From Wurfbainia villosa (lineage: Eukaryota; Streptophyta; Magnoliopsida; Zingiberales; Zingiberaceae), in assembly GCA_025175895.1 (NCBI GenBank), contig CM045989.1:124819272-124883271 (forward strand): a stretch of DNA of 64,000 nucleotides. The letters are read 5' to 3'. The first letter of the stretch is position 1. Every line of letters starts with the position of its first letter. The position numbers and the translations under genes were made by a program. Under the pieces are notes generated by a model. The model was not told the origin of the DNA, did not search any database, and saw only the letters and a program-made list of their open reading frames with translations. Positions 18,866-30,248 of this stretch are shown here, one piece after another.

Positions 18866-19160
18866 GAACCATTGCCATCGTCCGTTTCCCAATCGGACGA
18901 GGTGCGACTGTCGTCGGATTCAGAGCGTTGGGAATCATCGCCTGATCTGAATGTTGAAGCGCGCTGGCATGGACAATCGGGCTGTGACTGTCCGTCGTCA
19001 GATGAGTCCGATGGCGCTTCACGGGCACAACAACCCCAGACTGGTTGCTGTGGAGACATGCGACCATAAGGATAGTCGCTGTAGTCCTTGCTTCTTCCCT
19101 CATCGTAGTCTGGGTCGCTCCAGACCTCGGGGATTCATTTTTCCATTCCATTATCTAGAT
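18866..19160. other. GC-rich sequence of unknown origin
   Basis: Moderately GC-rich with overlapping short open frames on both strands, none of which I recognise. One plus-strand frame is rich in serine and aspartate with several cysteines (SGCDCPSSDESDG). It lies between X2 and the second virus lineage, and could be more viral or retroelement coding remnant. Confidence 0.3.
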
Positions 19161-19951
19161 TAGCTTCTGCAATAGAATCAAGTGATGCTACTGGGGTTAT
19201 TGAAGTTGATGGAAGTCCTGGTCCTGGTCCTTTAGAATTTATAATACAAGTTTTTATGCTTCTTTTTATAGAATTCAACCATAGCAGTGTGTTTAGTGGT
19301 GATTGATCCATTCTGGAGGAGCACTTTCATAATTTAGAACAATGAAAGTTTCTGCATCTAGGGAACTTGCATGATTGTCTTGAGTTTATAAGGAAATGTC
19401 ATTATAGATTCAATATCATGAATCCAAAGTTTATTAAGAAGTCCATAATCCATAAGTAATAAAGGAGTTATCAAACATCCTTTAAAAGTATGCTGCTCAA
19501 ACTTTTCATAATGAATATTAGCTTTTCGTAGTGAGTAAATAAGTTGGCACCTGCATTCGTCCCATTTATGTAATTTATCTTCACAAGTGGGATATTTCTT
19601 CATACACTCTTTTTTTAGAGAATACTCAGATTCATAAATTATAGTTATTCCATCTTTTGGATTATGATGGAACCAATTAAGTGCTTCCAAAAGTAACCAT
19701 AGTTTTTGTAGAGGAGAGTTTTCTCCCAAGTCTCAAATATAAGTAGAAATATCTTCTGGTAAGTTGGTCAGAAGATGTGAAGTAGTGGGCTTTCCAAGTT
19801 CTAAAGTTGTTGTTTTCTTCTCTAAGGAAGAACTGAAGGTAGAAGTAGAAGTACTGCCATCATTCTTTATTGATGAACTTATGAAGTAGTTAGGACCAAC
19901 TTGTATTCTAATAAAGTCAATAGCTTCATTTATAGAATAGAAGCCTTTGTA
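19160..19951 (-). pseudogene. Second caulimovirid lineage, copy 1: 3' part of downstream ORF
   Basis: The minus-strand frame 19,729-19,358 (LEALNWFHHNPKDGIT..., LLLMDYGLLNKLWIHDIES) closely matches 26,300-25,860 in copy 2. The conceptual end (ETFIVLNYESAPPEWI) matches copy 2 (ENFIVCYFASTPLEWI) before the two diverge. A stop separates the segment encoding GENSPL from its upstream part. This gene lies downstream of RT/RNase H in copy 2, the position of the unknown-function second ORF of florendoviruses as I recall it. No function can be assigned. Confidence 0.65.
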
Positions 19952-20049
19952 AGAAGTGTTGGTGCAATCAGTCCAGGTTACGATTGACCTAACTCGAGTT
20001 TGACTCGAGCGATATCTTGATGTTCGACAAAAACATATGACAATGTGAT

Positions 20050-20410
20050 TATCATGGTAAAGTCCAAGTCATGGGTACTTGGCATGGAAAGTCCAAGTGG
20101 GACAATTGACATTGGAAAAGTCCAAGTCTTGAGTACCATGTAAAGTTCAAGCATGGGTCTTGGCAAGGGAAAGTCCAACATGGGTTGGCAAGGAAAGTCC
20201 AAGCATGGGTCTTGGCAAAGGAAAGTCTAAGCATGGGTCTTGGCATGGAAAGTCCAAGATTGAGTCTTGGCATTTGGAAAGTCTAAGGGGAATATTGGCG
20301 ACATAAAGTCCAAGGGTGAAGTCTTAGTAGCATAAGTCCAATGGCTGGCGGCGTAAAGTCCAAACTGAGTCTTGGCAGCGTAAGTCCAATGTGTCTTGGC
20401 GGTGTAGACA
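20050..20410. repeat. Degenerate minisatellite in the solo LTR
   Basis: About ten imperfect copies of a ~28-bp unit built on aaagtccaagcatgggtct followed by tggca, with drifting spacing. It creates long but meaningless open frames rich in PMLDF-type repeats. Confidence 0.8.
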
Positions 20411-20584
20411 CCGTTAGCATAATAATAGCCGATGGAAGCACCTGAAGGCTAGCGTATGGATGAACAAGTCATGAATGACTTGGAGGGATCCGATAGGCGC
20501 GAGGTTGACGGAGGTGGCTAGAAGGTGGATGGTCTAGCAAGTATGGGGGCACTATACTTGGGTTAAAACCTCATGTTTGAGGTG

Positions 20585-20890
20585 TATCAGTCAACTGGGA
20601 CTATGATCAGTCGACTGATGGGAGTCAACTAGGGTTTGACTGCGGGAAGTACCCTGACAGTCGACTGTTGGCCTGATCAATCGACTAATGGTTGGGATCT
20701 CAGGCACGAAAGGTTCTCCAGTCGAGTGATCGGCCAGAACACTTGACTGATTGAGCCATCAGTCGATTGATAGGTATGATCAGTCGACTAATGGTGTATC
20801 CATTGGACTTATCTGACGTGGTTCATGTCGTTGTGAAATAACGGATACAGGGGCAATTGACTGATGGTCCCGATCAATCGACTGCTAGGC
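20585..20890. repeat. Dispersed cagtcgactgat motif in the solo LTR
   Basis: The palindrome-containing motif (a/c)agtcgactg(a/g)t and close variants recur about ten times in both orientations at irregular spacing (e.g. near 20,590, 20,608, 20,660, 20,762 and 20,782). The core gtcgac is self-complementary. Confidence 0.65.
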
Positions 20891-21389
20891 GAAATCCAGC
20901 CCAAGGAGCAGCTTTAAAGGGAGCTCGTGGAGGGAGGATTTGGACATTTTTGAGGCGATTTGCTGGTGCAAATCAGGGTCTTCAATCACGATTCAAGCGA
21001 TCAACAAGCAAGCATTCCAAAGCAATAGTTGTAAAGTTTTCTTTACGTTGTTTTGTATATTCATCTTGTATTTGCTTGTTTACTTGTTGTATTACTTAGT
21101 GTAGTCATTTGTACGAGGTTTCTCTACCTCCGACTTGTTGTCGAGAAGGAATATTTGTAGTGGTGTGTGTTTGGCATCGCTAGGGCTCATACGAGCCCAA
21201 TCCGTGAAGTATGAACTATTCGGTTCCGAACCACGTTATATTGCGTGTTGTGCTTGTGTGTATTTTATTATTGCTTTATTTCCGTTGCACACTAATCAAT
21301 TTGTAGCAAGCACGATCGAATTCCTCTATCCAACAACAAATCGCTATTCACCCCCCCCTCTAGCGGTCATCGAAGGTCCCTACAAGAAG

Positions 21390-22018
21390 TTATTTCATGA
21401 GCCAGTACAAGAGATCTCATCTCGTCCCATGAAGAATATAGTCTTGCTTATTTTCCAGAATGCACTGCATAACAAGATAATTTCTTTCTCAAAGGTTTCT
21501 GTACTGTACTAATAAAGTAATTGGTCAGTGCATTTATTAAAGCTATTTTCTGATTGGAACTTTCCGGAGTAGTTAAAATATTCCAAATATTGTCAATAAG
21601 GCAAAATTTCACGATATCCAGAGGAGTTCTGTCATTATATTCAAATTGGTTTTCTAGTCTTGTAAAAAGTTGGAGTTCTTGAAAGCCAAATTTCATGGTT
21701 TTGTTTCATGAGTACATTCTAACTTTCCTTGAGTGATGTTTCTTCATATTCATGTTATGAAAGTTAACATTAATGAATAAGTCTAGATAAAATATCAACT
21801 AAGGAATTATTTATTCCTTTTATATGTTCCCAATGTATTTTATTACTTTATTAAGTATTGCATTTGTAAATTTGAGTCATCTTTTTGCACTTAAACCTTT
21901 TTTTAATCCTTTTATTTGTTGGCTATATTTTACTATAGCTTCACAATCTGTTCTGCTTGTAATTTCAGGTGTATTACAAATGAAAAGCATGAAAGCATCT
22001 AGACAATATAACACATCC
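21390..22018 (-). pseudogene. Second caulimovirid lineage, copy 1: 5' part of ORF and RNase H end
   Basis: The minus frame 21,696-21,448 (FGFQELQLFTRLENQFEYNDRTPLDIV...) matches 26,750-26,510 in copy 2 and is open here, while copy 2 is frameshifted. Further upstream on the minus strand (21,780-22,018) are degraded RNase H codons matching 26,830-27,060. The segment is separated from its continuation (19,160-19,951) only by the solo LTR. Confidence 0.65.
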
Positions 22019-22098
22019 ACTTAACTTCTTTAGACTATGAAATATTAGTTGTGTTATATTACTATAGCTCTGTTAACTTCGCTTCATTATAGGTTAAC
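22018..22098 (+). other. Snap-back of RNase H sequence
   Basis: At ~22,018 viral RNase H sequence reverses strand: acttctttagactatgaaat is the sense of the segment found on the minus strand in copy 2 at 27,080-27,100. The flanks aatataacac and gtgttatatt form a small stem. The segment ends at the TSD of the gypsy solo LTR. Confidence 0.55.
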
Positions 22099-24834
22099 TG
22101 TCACGCCCCAAGGGAGTCTCCGCCAGACAAAAATCCGGCAGCATCTCCCCTGTACGGGTGACAATATGGAACTTGCATACAAGGCCTACACATCCACTAT
22201 ACATCAGTCAACACGATCGGAACAAAAACATCTACACACGCAGGTCATAAGGCCTCAGGCCAACAATCAAAAGAAATAACCAAAAGTCTATCACATCTAG
22301 GCTTACCCCTTCTGTCATCTGGGCAGAAATACTCAACCAAATCCAATCGAATAAAAATCCGAATAAAGGTCCATAAGGACATACCAAATATCCACGAGTA
22401 CATAAATCCAACATCAGTCCTAAACATATCTTCTAGTCAAAATATCCAAAACCATAAATCAAATAACTAATAAACTATCACGACGAGGGGGTTTGGCAGC
22501 TGGACTCTCCTGACAGCTTCATCCTGAAATAGATATAGATCAACGGGGTAAGTTCAAAGAACTCAGTGGATATAAGTCAATATGTATAGTAAGATATAAC
22601 TAACAATAACAATCATGTCAGTACAGTCTCATATATAGGATATGCAAGAAAGAAATACAAAAGGAATGTACTTACCTGAATCTCCTATCCTAATATAGGA
22701 GCATGTGTCATACTAGATGAAATAAAGTCGTCAAACCAAATATAAATATGTATCCTGTATGCATGGCAATCATATGCAACATCCAAGTCAGCAATCAAAA
22801 TGCAGCAAACACAATACAAATGTCACTCATGCAAAATGCATGCGATGCAAATGACATGGTCACCCCTGACGCCAGTCAGCCGCCTCACACACGATGGTGA
22901 AGCCGAGTGGGTAGGGCTATGACAACTGTGCACTCTGCCATCACTGCTCCTGAGTGATCGAGTGGACAGGATACTGTCGGAGTACACCTATCCTCCTGTC
23001 CCAAACAGAGTGGGGGAGCAAAGCTCTCATCTCTCGGTGTCATAGACTAGAGGAGGGATCCCTGTCCGCTACCACGCTGCCTCAATGCTACCCATGAGCG
23101 GACCAGCGGAGCCTGACAGAGCAACTGCACACACCCTCCTGATGTACCACTAGCCCATGAGTGGCAGCGTGTGCAGACTATGTAACTGGCTACGGGCTCA
23201 ACTACAAAGGAACTCCGTCCAGCCAGCATACAATCATGCAAGATGGTGCATGATACTAAAGCATGTAATACCAACTAAAATACGTATCCGAATAATATGC
23301 ACAACCAATAGTACATATCAATGATCCAAGTAAAACAGAGAAGGTATAACTATAAACTGATCAAATGCATGTATCAAGTAGGCACAAAAACATGCAAGGC
23401 AGATAAACATGAAAATTTTTGCAAGCTATAACTAACTAGCATATCAACATGACTATATCAAAAAGATAAGTCAAAATACCCACCTGATAAAACGATCGTA
23501 AAAATGAAATCGTCACGCCCGTGGACCTGCCTCGTGACCGAAACCTGCATACAGCATAAATATTGTTAAGCACAAAAATGAAATCCACCATCAAATCGAA
23601 TACTTAATCTATTTCTTACATAATCAATCAACCCAAAGGCTTAATAAAATCTCGATCGCCTTCCACCTAATATAACCGTCTTTTCGTCCAATTACTCGAA
23701 TATGATTTCACAACCCCTATCATCATGTGTACAACATCCAAACAAATCCTCACAACTAACTCACCCAATTAATTCCTAATCAACTAACCTAATTCATCAC
23801 CTACAGCCAAAAAATCAAAATCCCATCTCACCTAACAACAATCTACTTCCGGCATGAACAACCCCCAATTTACAGCCCAAATCGACCACAACTCCGACTC
23901 ACAGCCATGCACTGCCCACTTACAGCCGACCTTGCACGATCACCTTCAACCCCAACCACACGACGCCCCCAATTAGACCCTCACAACCCTCTCAGCCGGC
24001 AACCGTTCATCTTCACCGAAGGGAAGAATCCAACACACCACCGATCACTCTCACCCAAAACAGACCCACAGCAGCAATCCACCTGAACAGACAAAAGACA
24101 AAGAAAAACAAGATATATACAGAAATTTGGAAACTCCCCTCGGTGGTATCTCCTCGGTGCGGGCCGATCACGGCGGCGGAGACTGACCGAAGAACGGCCG
24201 GCGCTGGCAGAGGAGGGCACGCATTGTCTGTGGCAGAGGAGGCCGGCACGCGTCATCTGTGGCAGAGGAGGCCAGCGCACGCAGCTGTGGACGACGAGGG
24301 CGCAGAGGGCGTTCGCGAGAGCAGCAACGGCGGTGCGACCTCGAGGTCGGACGGCAAGCAGCGGCAACCGAAAATCGTGGCTGCTGGCTGCGGCACGAGG
24401 GAAGAAGTGGTGGCTTTGGGCGCGAGGGAAGAAGTGGTGGCTTTGGGCGCGAGGGAAAAAAATGGTGGCTTCGGGCGTGAGCAAGAGAAAATCGCGAGAG
24501 AACGACACGAGGAAGAGGGCTCGGGAAAGTTTGGGAACGGCAGCGAGATTTGGGAACGGGAATCAGGGAAAAATTAAGAGAGAAACCTAGGTTTAGATGT
24601 TTAAATAACATGGGTTGGTTATTAATCACGGGCCGATTCGATTAAATACCACTAAACCTAGATTAGATTTGATTATTCCATAAACTTTAATTATCCCCTT
24701 AAATCTCGTACAAGCCCCATTTAATTCCAAAAAAATTCTGAAAAAATTCTTAAAATTCCCAAAAAATTTCCAGGATTATTTCTCTTAATTTTTGGCCATT
24801 TATTTTGATATTTTAAATTTTTCCGTATTTAACA
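22099..24834 (-). mobile_element. Solo Ty3-gypsy LTR with 5-bp TSD
   Basis: 2,736 bp flanked by ttaac at 22,094-22,098 and 24,835-24,839. Read on the minus strand it starts TGTTAAATACGG and ends GGGGCGTGACA. The end is the same as that of the LTRs in the 33-64 kb array, so it belongs to a related chromovirus-like family. It contains a GC-rich zone (24,140-24,560) typical of the transcribed part of these LTRs. No internal region is attached. The ORFs inside are by-products of composition. Confidence 0.85.
24395..24478. repeat. Three-copy ~28-bp direct repeat in the gypsy solo LTR
   Basis: The unit gaagaagtggtggctttggg followed by cgcgaggga occurs three times in a row, the last copy degenerate. 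It lies in the GC-rich part of the LTR. Confidence 0.75.
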
Positions 24835-24839
24835 TTAAC

Positions 24840-25570
24840 ACTTATAGAAAACAAATTATTATTCAGAACAATAAGTTCAAGGGACCAATTATTCGCTTAC
24901 AATTATTCAGAACATCGCTTGGAGAGAAGCCTTTGAAAATATAAACAAAGACTTGAATAAGTTATCCGCTAGAAACATAGTTTCTAGGTGGCAACCACAA
25001 ACTTATTCTTTCCTAACCTATACTCTAGAACCATCAAAATGAATCTAACCAGAACTCATATTGAACTCTTTTCTATCCCTTCTCAGACTTTGAGTAGTAG
25101 GATTGATGAAACAAATACATCCTCTTGGATATGCAACGATCGGGCCCCTATTGGCACCTGACTTTTATTGGCGGAATTCGGCGACCCCTATTGGTCGACG
25201 ATCGTCGCCCCTGTTGGCCCGTCGTTATCCACCTGGACATCCCACCCATGGAAGTGGGTTTTTTCCTTCCCCAGGATTCGAACTCTAGACCTCCAGGCTA
25301 AGTACTAAAGTTTATGAATCCTGGTATACTTAGCCTAGAGGTCTAGAGTTCGAATCCTGGGGAAGGCAAAAACTCACTTCCAGGGATAGGAAGACCAGGT
25401 GAGTAACGACGGGCCAACAGAGACGACGGTCGTCGACCAATAGGGGTCGCTGAATTCCGTCAATAGGGGCCGGGTCATTACAGGATATATCAGATCCTAA
25501 CAAGAAGGAATAACTCTATTAGTGGTAAAAAAGCAGTGTGTTTATTGGTAACAAGAAAGGGAATGAACAA
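24840..25570 (+). pseudogene. Unassigned protein remnant split by a foldback element
   Basis: Plus-strand frames read WREAFENINKDLNKLSARN and, across the foldback element (25,133-25,482), SSRIDETNTSSW continuing as YQILTRRNNSISGKK. Removing the element keeps the reading frame, so the insertion hit a coding remnant. It lies between the two copies of the second caulimovirid lineage and in opposite orientation to copy 2, so it may be another part of that virus. I do not recognise the domain. Confidence 0.4.
25133..25482. mobile_element. 350-bp foldback (inverted-repeat) element with TSD
   Basis: Two arms of ~165 bp are near-perfect reverse complements around a ~20-nt centre (ctaaagtttatgaatcctgg). 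The outer ends read gcaacgatcgggcccc and ggggccgggtcattaca. ggatat flanks both sides (25,127-25,132 and 25,483-25,488). There is no coding capacity, so it is a non-autonomous MITE-like or foldback element. Each arm contains gttcgaatcc, matching the B-box of RNA polymerase III promoters. Confidence 0.8.
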
Positions 25571-25683
25571 AGTTTCCATTGATTTAGGGCAATAAATTTT
25601 CTCAGTATAAGTTCTCCGGCCAAGCAAAATTCATGAGAACGTGAACCTCCTTGAATTGAGGCTCCTAAATGCTTCAATTGTTG

Positions 25684-26790
25684 TTATGAGGATAATTCAA
25701 CATTCCATTCAAGATAGGGATCTGACTCATTTTCTTCAAATGGATCAGTGTATCCGGGCATACCATTCACATCAAATATCATTAGATGTTTTGCAGGTTC
25801 GAATTTTAAATTGATCCACTCTAGAGGAGTGCTTGCAAAATAGCATACTATAAAATTTTCTACTGCGAGAGCACTTTGTATAGTAGTTTTAAGTTTGTAT
25901 GGAAATTCCATCGTAGATTCAATATCATGAATCCAAAGTTTATTAAGAAGTCCATAATCCATAAGTAATAAAGGAGTTATCAAACATCCTTTGAAAGTAT
26001 GCTACTCAAATTTTTCATAATGAATATTTGCTTTTCGCAGTGAGTAAATAAGTTGGCACTGACATCCATCCCATTTGATAAGTTCATCTTCACATATAGA
26101 AAATTGTTTTGTAGATGTTTTCTTGGATGAATATTCACTTTCATAAATAATAGTAATCACTTCTTTGGGATTATGATGAAACCAAATAAGTGCTTCAGAA
26201 ATTAACCAAAATTTATGTAAAGAGGAATTATCTCCCAAGTCTCTAATATAAGTAGATATATTCTCTGGCAAATTAGTCAGAGAATTAAAAGTAGCAGGCT
26301 TTACAAATTCCAAAGTTAATGTTTTCTTCTCCAAGGAAGAAATTGAAGTAGAAGTACTGCCATCATTTTTTATTGATGGGCTTACGAAGTAATTAGGACC
26401 AACTTGTGTCCTAAGAGAGTCAATAGCTTCACTTACCGAATAGATGCCTTTGTAAGAAGTTCTTTCATGAGCAAGTACAATAGATCTCACCTCTTCCCAT
26501 GAAGAATATAGTCATGCTTGTTTTCTAGAATACACTGCATAACAAGAAAACTTCTTTTCCAAAGATTTTTGTACTGTTGTAACAAAATAATTAGTCAAGG
26601 CATTTATTAAGGCTATTTTTTGATTGGAGCTTCTTGGAGTTCGAGATATTCCAAATATTATCAATAAGACAAAGTTGAACAGAATCCAGAAGAGTTCTAT
26701 CCTCATAATCAAATTGATCTTCTGGTCTTGTAAAAAGTTGAAGTTCCTAAAAGCCAAATTTCGTAGTTTTGTTTCTTGAATACTTTCTAA
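25684..26790 (-). pseudogene. Second caulimovirid lineage, copy 2: ORF of unknown function
   Basis: From upstream to downstream on the minus strand: a frameshifted start (26,757-26,512, with NQKIALINALTNYF); the frame 26,490-26,002 (RSIVLAHERTSYKGIYSVSEAID...GPNYFVSPSI); a single TAG; then the frame 25,983-25,684 ending WNVELSS. Together these form one gene of roughly 350-360 codons, broken by a phase change and one stop. It starts at the end of the RNase H region, matching my recollection of the second ORF in florendoviruses, whose function is unknown. Copy 1 preserves the start better, copy 2 the end. Confidence 0.65.
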
Positions 26791-27261
26791 CTTTCCTTGA
26801 GTCTTTCTTCATATTCTGAAATTAATAAATAAGTCTAGATAAAGTATCGGCTAAGGAATTATTTATTCCTTTTATATGTTCCTAATGTATTTTTATTCCT
26901 TTATTAAGTATTGCATTTGTGAATTTGAGCCATCTTTTTGCACTTAAACCTTTTTTCAGTCATTTTGTTTGTTAGCTATATTTTACTATAGCTTCATAAT
27001 CTGTTCTGATCGTAATTTCAGGTTTATTACAAATGACAAGCATGAAGGCATCTAGACACAATATAAAACAACCAATATTTTATAATCTAAAGAAGTTAAA
27101 TGCCCTTTTTCTTTATTTTTTCCAGAAGCATATCAGTATAAAATTTATGTATTTTTAAGTTCGTATTTATTAAGTTTTCGATATAAAGTTCCTCCCCATC
27201 CTAGTTCACAACCATCAGATTCTATTACTAAATAATCTGAATCTAGGGGTAAAGTAAGTAC
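26791..27261 (-). pseudogene. Second caulimovirid lineage, copy 2: RNase H
   Basis: The minus strand encodes VIESDGCELGWGG near 27,250, a segment TDYEAIVKYS near 27,000 and NSLADTLSRLIY near 26,840. These are the spaced acidic motifs of retroelement RNase H, interrupted by stops and phase changes. It continues directly from the RT frame at 27,262. Confidence 0.7.
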
Positions 27262-28240
27262 TCATAAAGTTTTTATCATATCTTTTATTTGTTGGACAGT
27301 TTCAATATCTTGGTTATTAAAACAAATTTGTTCAGTTGATGAAGTTTTTCCTATGCTTTTAATATAAGGTCTAGCATAATTAAGTAATCCTAAAAAGGAT
27401 CTTTGAGTCTTTTTGTTTTCCATTTTATTTGGGTAATCCAAGATTTTTATGGTTATATGTTTTTGTAAAGGTATTTTTCCTTGGCCTATTTCTGCCCCTA
27501 GGAATTCTATGTGTGTTGTTGCTAATTTAAGTTTCTTTCGAGATATAATTAAACTATATTTTTCAAACAAAGTAAATATCATATGTAAGTGAGCAAAATG
27601 TTCCTCCTTAGTTTTGGAAAACATTAAGATATCATCAATATAAACACAAGTATAATATGACATGTTTTTAAAAATATTATCCATTTTTCTTTGAAACACT
27701 TGAGGAGCTATTTTAAGTCCGAAAGGCATAAATAGCTATTCAAAATGTTCTTCTGGATAAGAAAAGGTTGTCCATTGTATAGAATCAGGATGCATTTTGA
27801 CTTGTCAAAATCCAGATTTCATATCAATTTTTAGTACAATTTAGAGTTTTGAATTTTGTTAAGTAATAGTTCTTTATCTAGTATTTTGTATCCATCTTCA
27901 TTACATTTATCATTAAGTCTTTTATAACTAAAAATTATTCGTGATTGTCCTCTTTTAAGTTCTGCTCCTTTATTTATAATAACGACCAGACTACGATGTC
28001 TTGAAGTAGATCGTTGTATTGCTTCTATCTGGAGTAATTGAGAAATATATATATTACATTCTTTTTGTTCCCAATTTGTGTATTTAAAATCTTCTGCTTT
28101 TATTGTTTAGTCAGGATTAATAATATCTAGTTTACAATAAACCTGATCTTTTTTCCAATATTTAATAGGATTTTCTCATACGATTTTAAGTTTTTCTAGT
28201 CTATGTATAAAGCTATCTAAGTCGTCTTGTGTTTTGATTA
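27262..28240 (-). pseudogene. Second caulimovirid lineage, copy 2: reverse transcriptase
   Basis: The frame 27,729-27,262 carries MPFGLKIAPQVFQRKMDN, the intact catalytic box YIDDILMFS, EFLGAEIGQG and FLGLLNYARPY. Upstream, RT motifs continue with stops and phase changes: QRSTSRHRSLVV, KRGQSRIIFSYKRLND, and a DMKSG-like piece near 27,810. The sequence differs clearly from copy F, so it is a different lineage. It is closest in style to florendoviruses by my recollection of their motifs, which a phylogeny would need to confirm. Confidence 0.8.
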
Positions 28241-28481
28241 AATGTAATAAGTTGGATTATAGAGGTCCACTAAGTCTAAAGTATCTTTATCATTTATTTA
28301 AGTTTTGTAGAAGGCTTAAAGAGCCAAGTGTCTCATGTTTCCCTTTTACGGGCAGCACAAGAATTTTGATCGTGGCATTGACAATTCGCTTTATTATTAT
28401 TGTGATTAGTAGAAGTAGATAGAACAGCAGGGGCATCACCACGGTTCAGAGCGCTAGAAATTGAAGGATAATCAGATAAAA
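28241..28481 (-). other. Upstream remnant of the second caulimovirid, cut by a chromovirus LTR
   Basis: The minus-strand frame near 28,527-28,333 includes CQCHDQNSCAARKR, possibly a degraded cysteine motif between capsid and protease. The sequence ends at taaaa (28,477-28,481), immediately before TGTAACACC of the chromovirus LTR. Confidence 0.4.
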
Positions 28482-30149
28482 TGTAACACCTCCTAGTCTT
28501 TCCACTCTCTAACAAGGGAGATGTCACTATTTTACTGTCTCTATCTTTAATTCATGCAATATACAAATGCAATATGCTAACAACTAAAATAATTATAAGG
28601 ACCTTTACATTACTTAAACAATAACCATTTCAAGATCTTCACATAACATGCAAGTATTAAAACTAACTCAATATGACTCTAGCATTCTTTGGTCTCAACC
28701 ATAAATAATCCAGTTGAACTTCAACAATATCAAAAGAAAACAAGAAACTAAAAATCTGATTTAGATATCTGCACTTAGGATCTTTTACTTCCACTGTTCC
28801 GTCGCCACACATACCCAGCACTTCATCCGCCATGCCACCTTACTGAAGTTTTTCTTTACCTTTATCTACAGTATAAGGAAATGCAAACTATAAGCAATAA
28901 CGCTTAGTAAGTACTTTCTATGCTCACAAAAACATGCACTGTATGAAATCATGCAACTAGTTCTCTTACCCTTGATACATTGATACACATGCAAGCACAA
29001 CTGGAAATCATAATTCTGAATACATGTCTCTGGTATAAACCATGCTCTTAAGTATTTTAAAACTTATAAACAGTGTATCTGAACTGAAATGATTAACTTT
29101 GGAAACTTTTACTTATACTTATACTGATACTTCAAAATAATAATCATCCTGGATATGGGCCCGGCATAGTACCAATGCGCGCATTCCTAATAGGCCGGGG
29201 TGGCCAACCACCGAACCTACTAGGGTAACTGAAACTGAGGGCTTCGGCCCATGGGCGAAACTGATGCCCGGTACATGCCCTGTCAAAAAGTAAAATACTT
29301 CCTTTATTCTTATATTCTTATACATACCTTAATCCCCTAAATCACGAATGGGGAGCACCATAAAGATCGCTCTTGACCCCCAAAACTGAAATGGGGAGCA
29401 TACTGAAGATCGTTGTGCTCTTAATCCACAATTCGAACGGGGAGCATCTTTAAATTTTCTTTATAAAGGAAATATTTTTACATCTTACTCTATATCATGC
29501 ATATAATTGTAAGCTATAACTCATCTACAACATGCATGATCATGAATCATATTCTTATCATGGATCTAAACATGATGCTGAATTACCCATAACATAACGG
29601 TAAAATCACGTAACTGAAAACACCAAGCATAACTGGAAATAACATACACATAAAAACATATCAATAATATACGATAACTACTTATACTGTAGGTGAGCAA
29701 TACTTACATCCTATGCTTTTTCATCAATTTATACCGTTTAAACTTCGCAAAGAAAAGACCTCCTATGTGTTTCCTCTGATCTGAAAATATCTTTCCCAAG
29801 CATAACACAACGCACCAGTGGTACGGTCAACATATATTACTTGGGTGTCTTTCGTGATGATAAGCTAACAATAATAAACACGTCACTATTTTCAAGCTCA
29901 ATAATTCGAACATAAGTTTCCTTTTGAATAACCACCGGCAAATCCTTCGCGGGAAGCAAATAGATGGATGAAGAATATTTTAGTCTCAGGAGGAAAGCCG
30001 GGAGCTCGCGGAAAGGGAGTCGTCGGCGCTCACGGGGAATCGCAGAGAAGAATATGATCCTCGCGGTGTGTGGATTGTTCGGCAGCTGGAGAAAATGGGA
30101 GGGGAAAAGGGTAAAGGGTTGGTCGGCGTGAGGGTTTAGGAAAAAGAGA

Positions 30150-30248
<99 letters not shown>

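Larger units (their letters stand above)
19957..21384. mobile_element. Solo LTR, probably Ty1-copia, with 5-bp TSD
   Basis: A 1,428-bp insertion beginning TGTTGGTGCAATC and ending GGTCCCTACA, flanked by agaag at 19,952-19,956 and 21,385-21,389. It splits the second caulimovirid ORF, and the uninterrupted site is seen in copy 2 near 26,460. No internal coding region, primer site or second LTR is present, so it is a solo LTR left by LTR-LTR recombination. Assignment to copia rests on the terminus and on the pyrimidine-rich cacccccccctctagcgg near the 3' end, and is tentative. Confidence 0.85.

Noticed and set aside
19978..20273. Repetitive PMLDF-type open frames
   Set aside because: They are generated by the ~28-bp minisatellite in the solo LTR.
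24143..24630. Arg/Gly/Pro-rich frames on both strands in the 24-kb GC-rich zone
   Set aside because: They overlap on both strands inside a solo LTR with direct repeats. Composition explains them.
25260..25380. Possible tRNA gene from the gttcgaatcc box
   Set aside because: No cloverleaf, A-box or CCA-end structure is present at the right spacing. The box lies in both arms of a foldback element.
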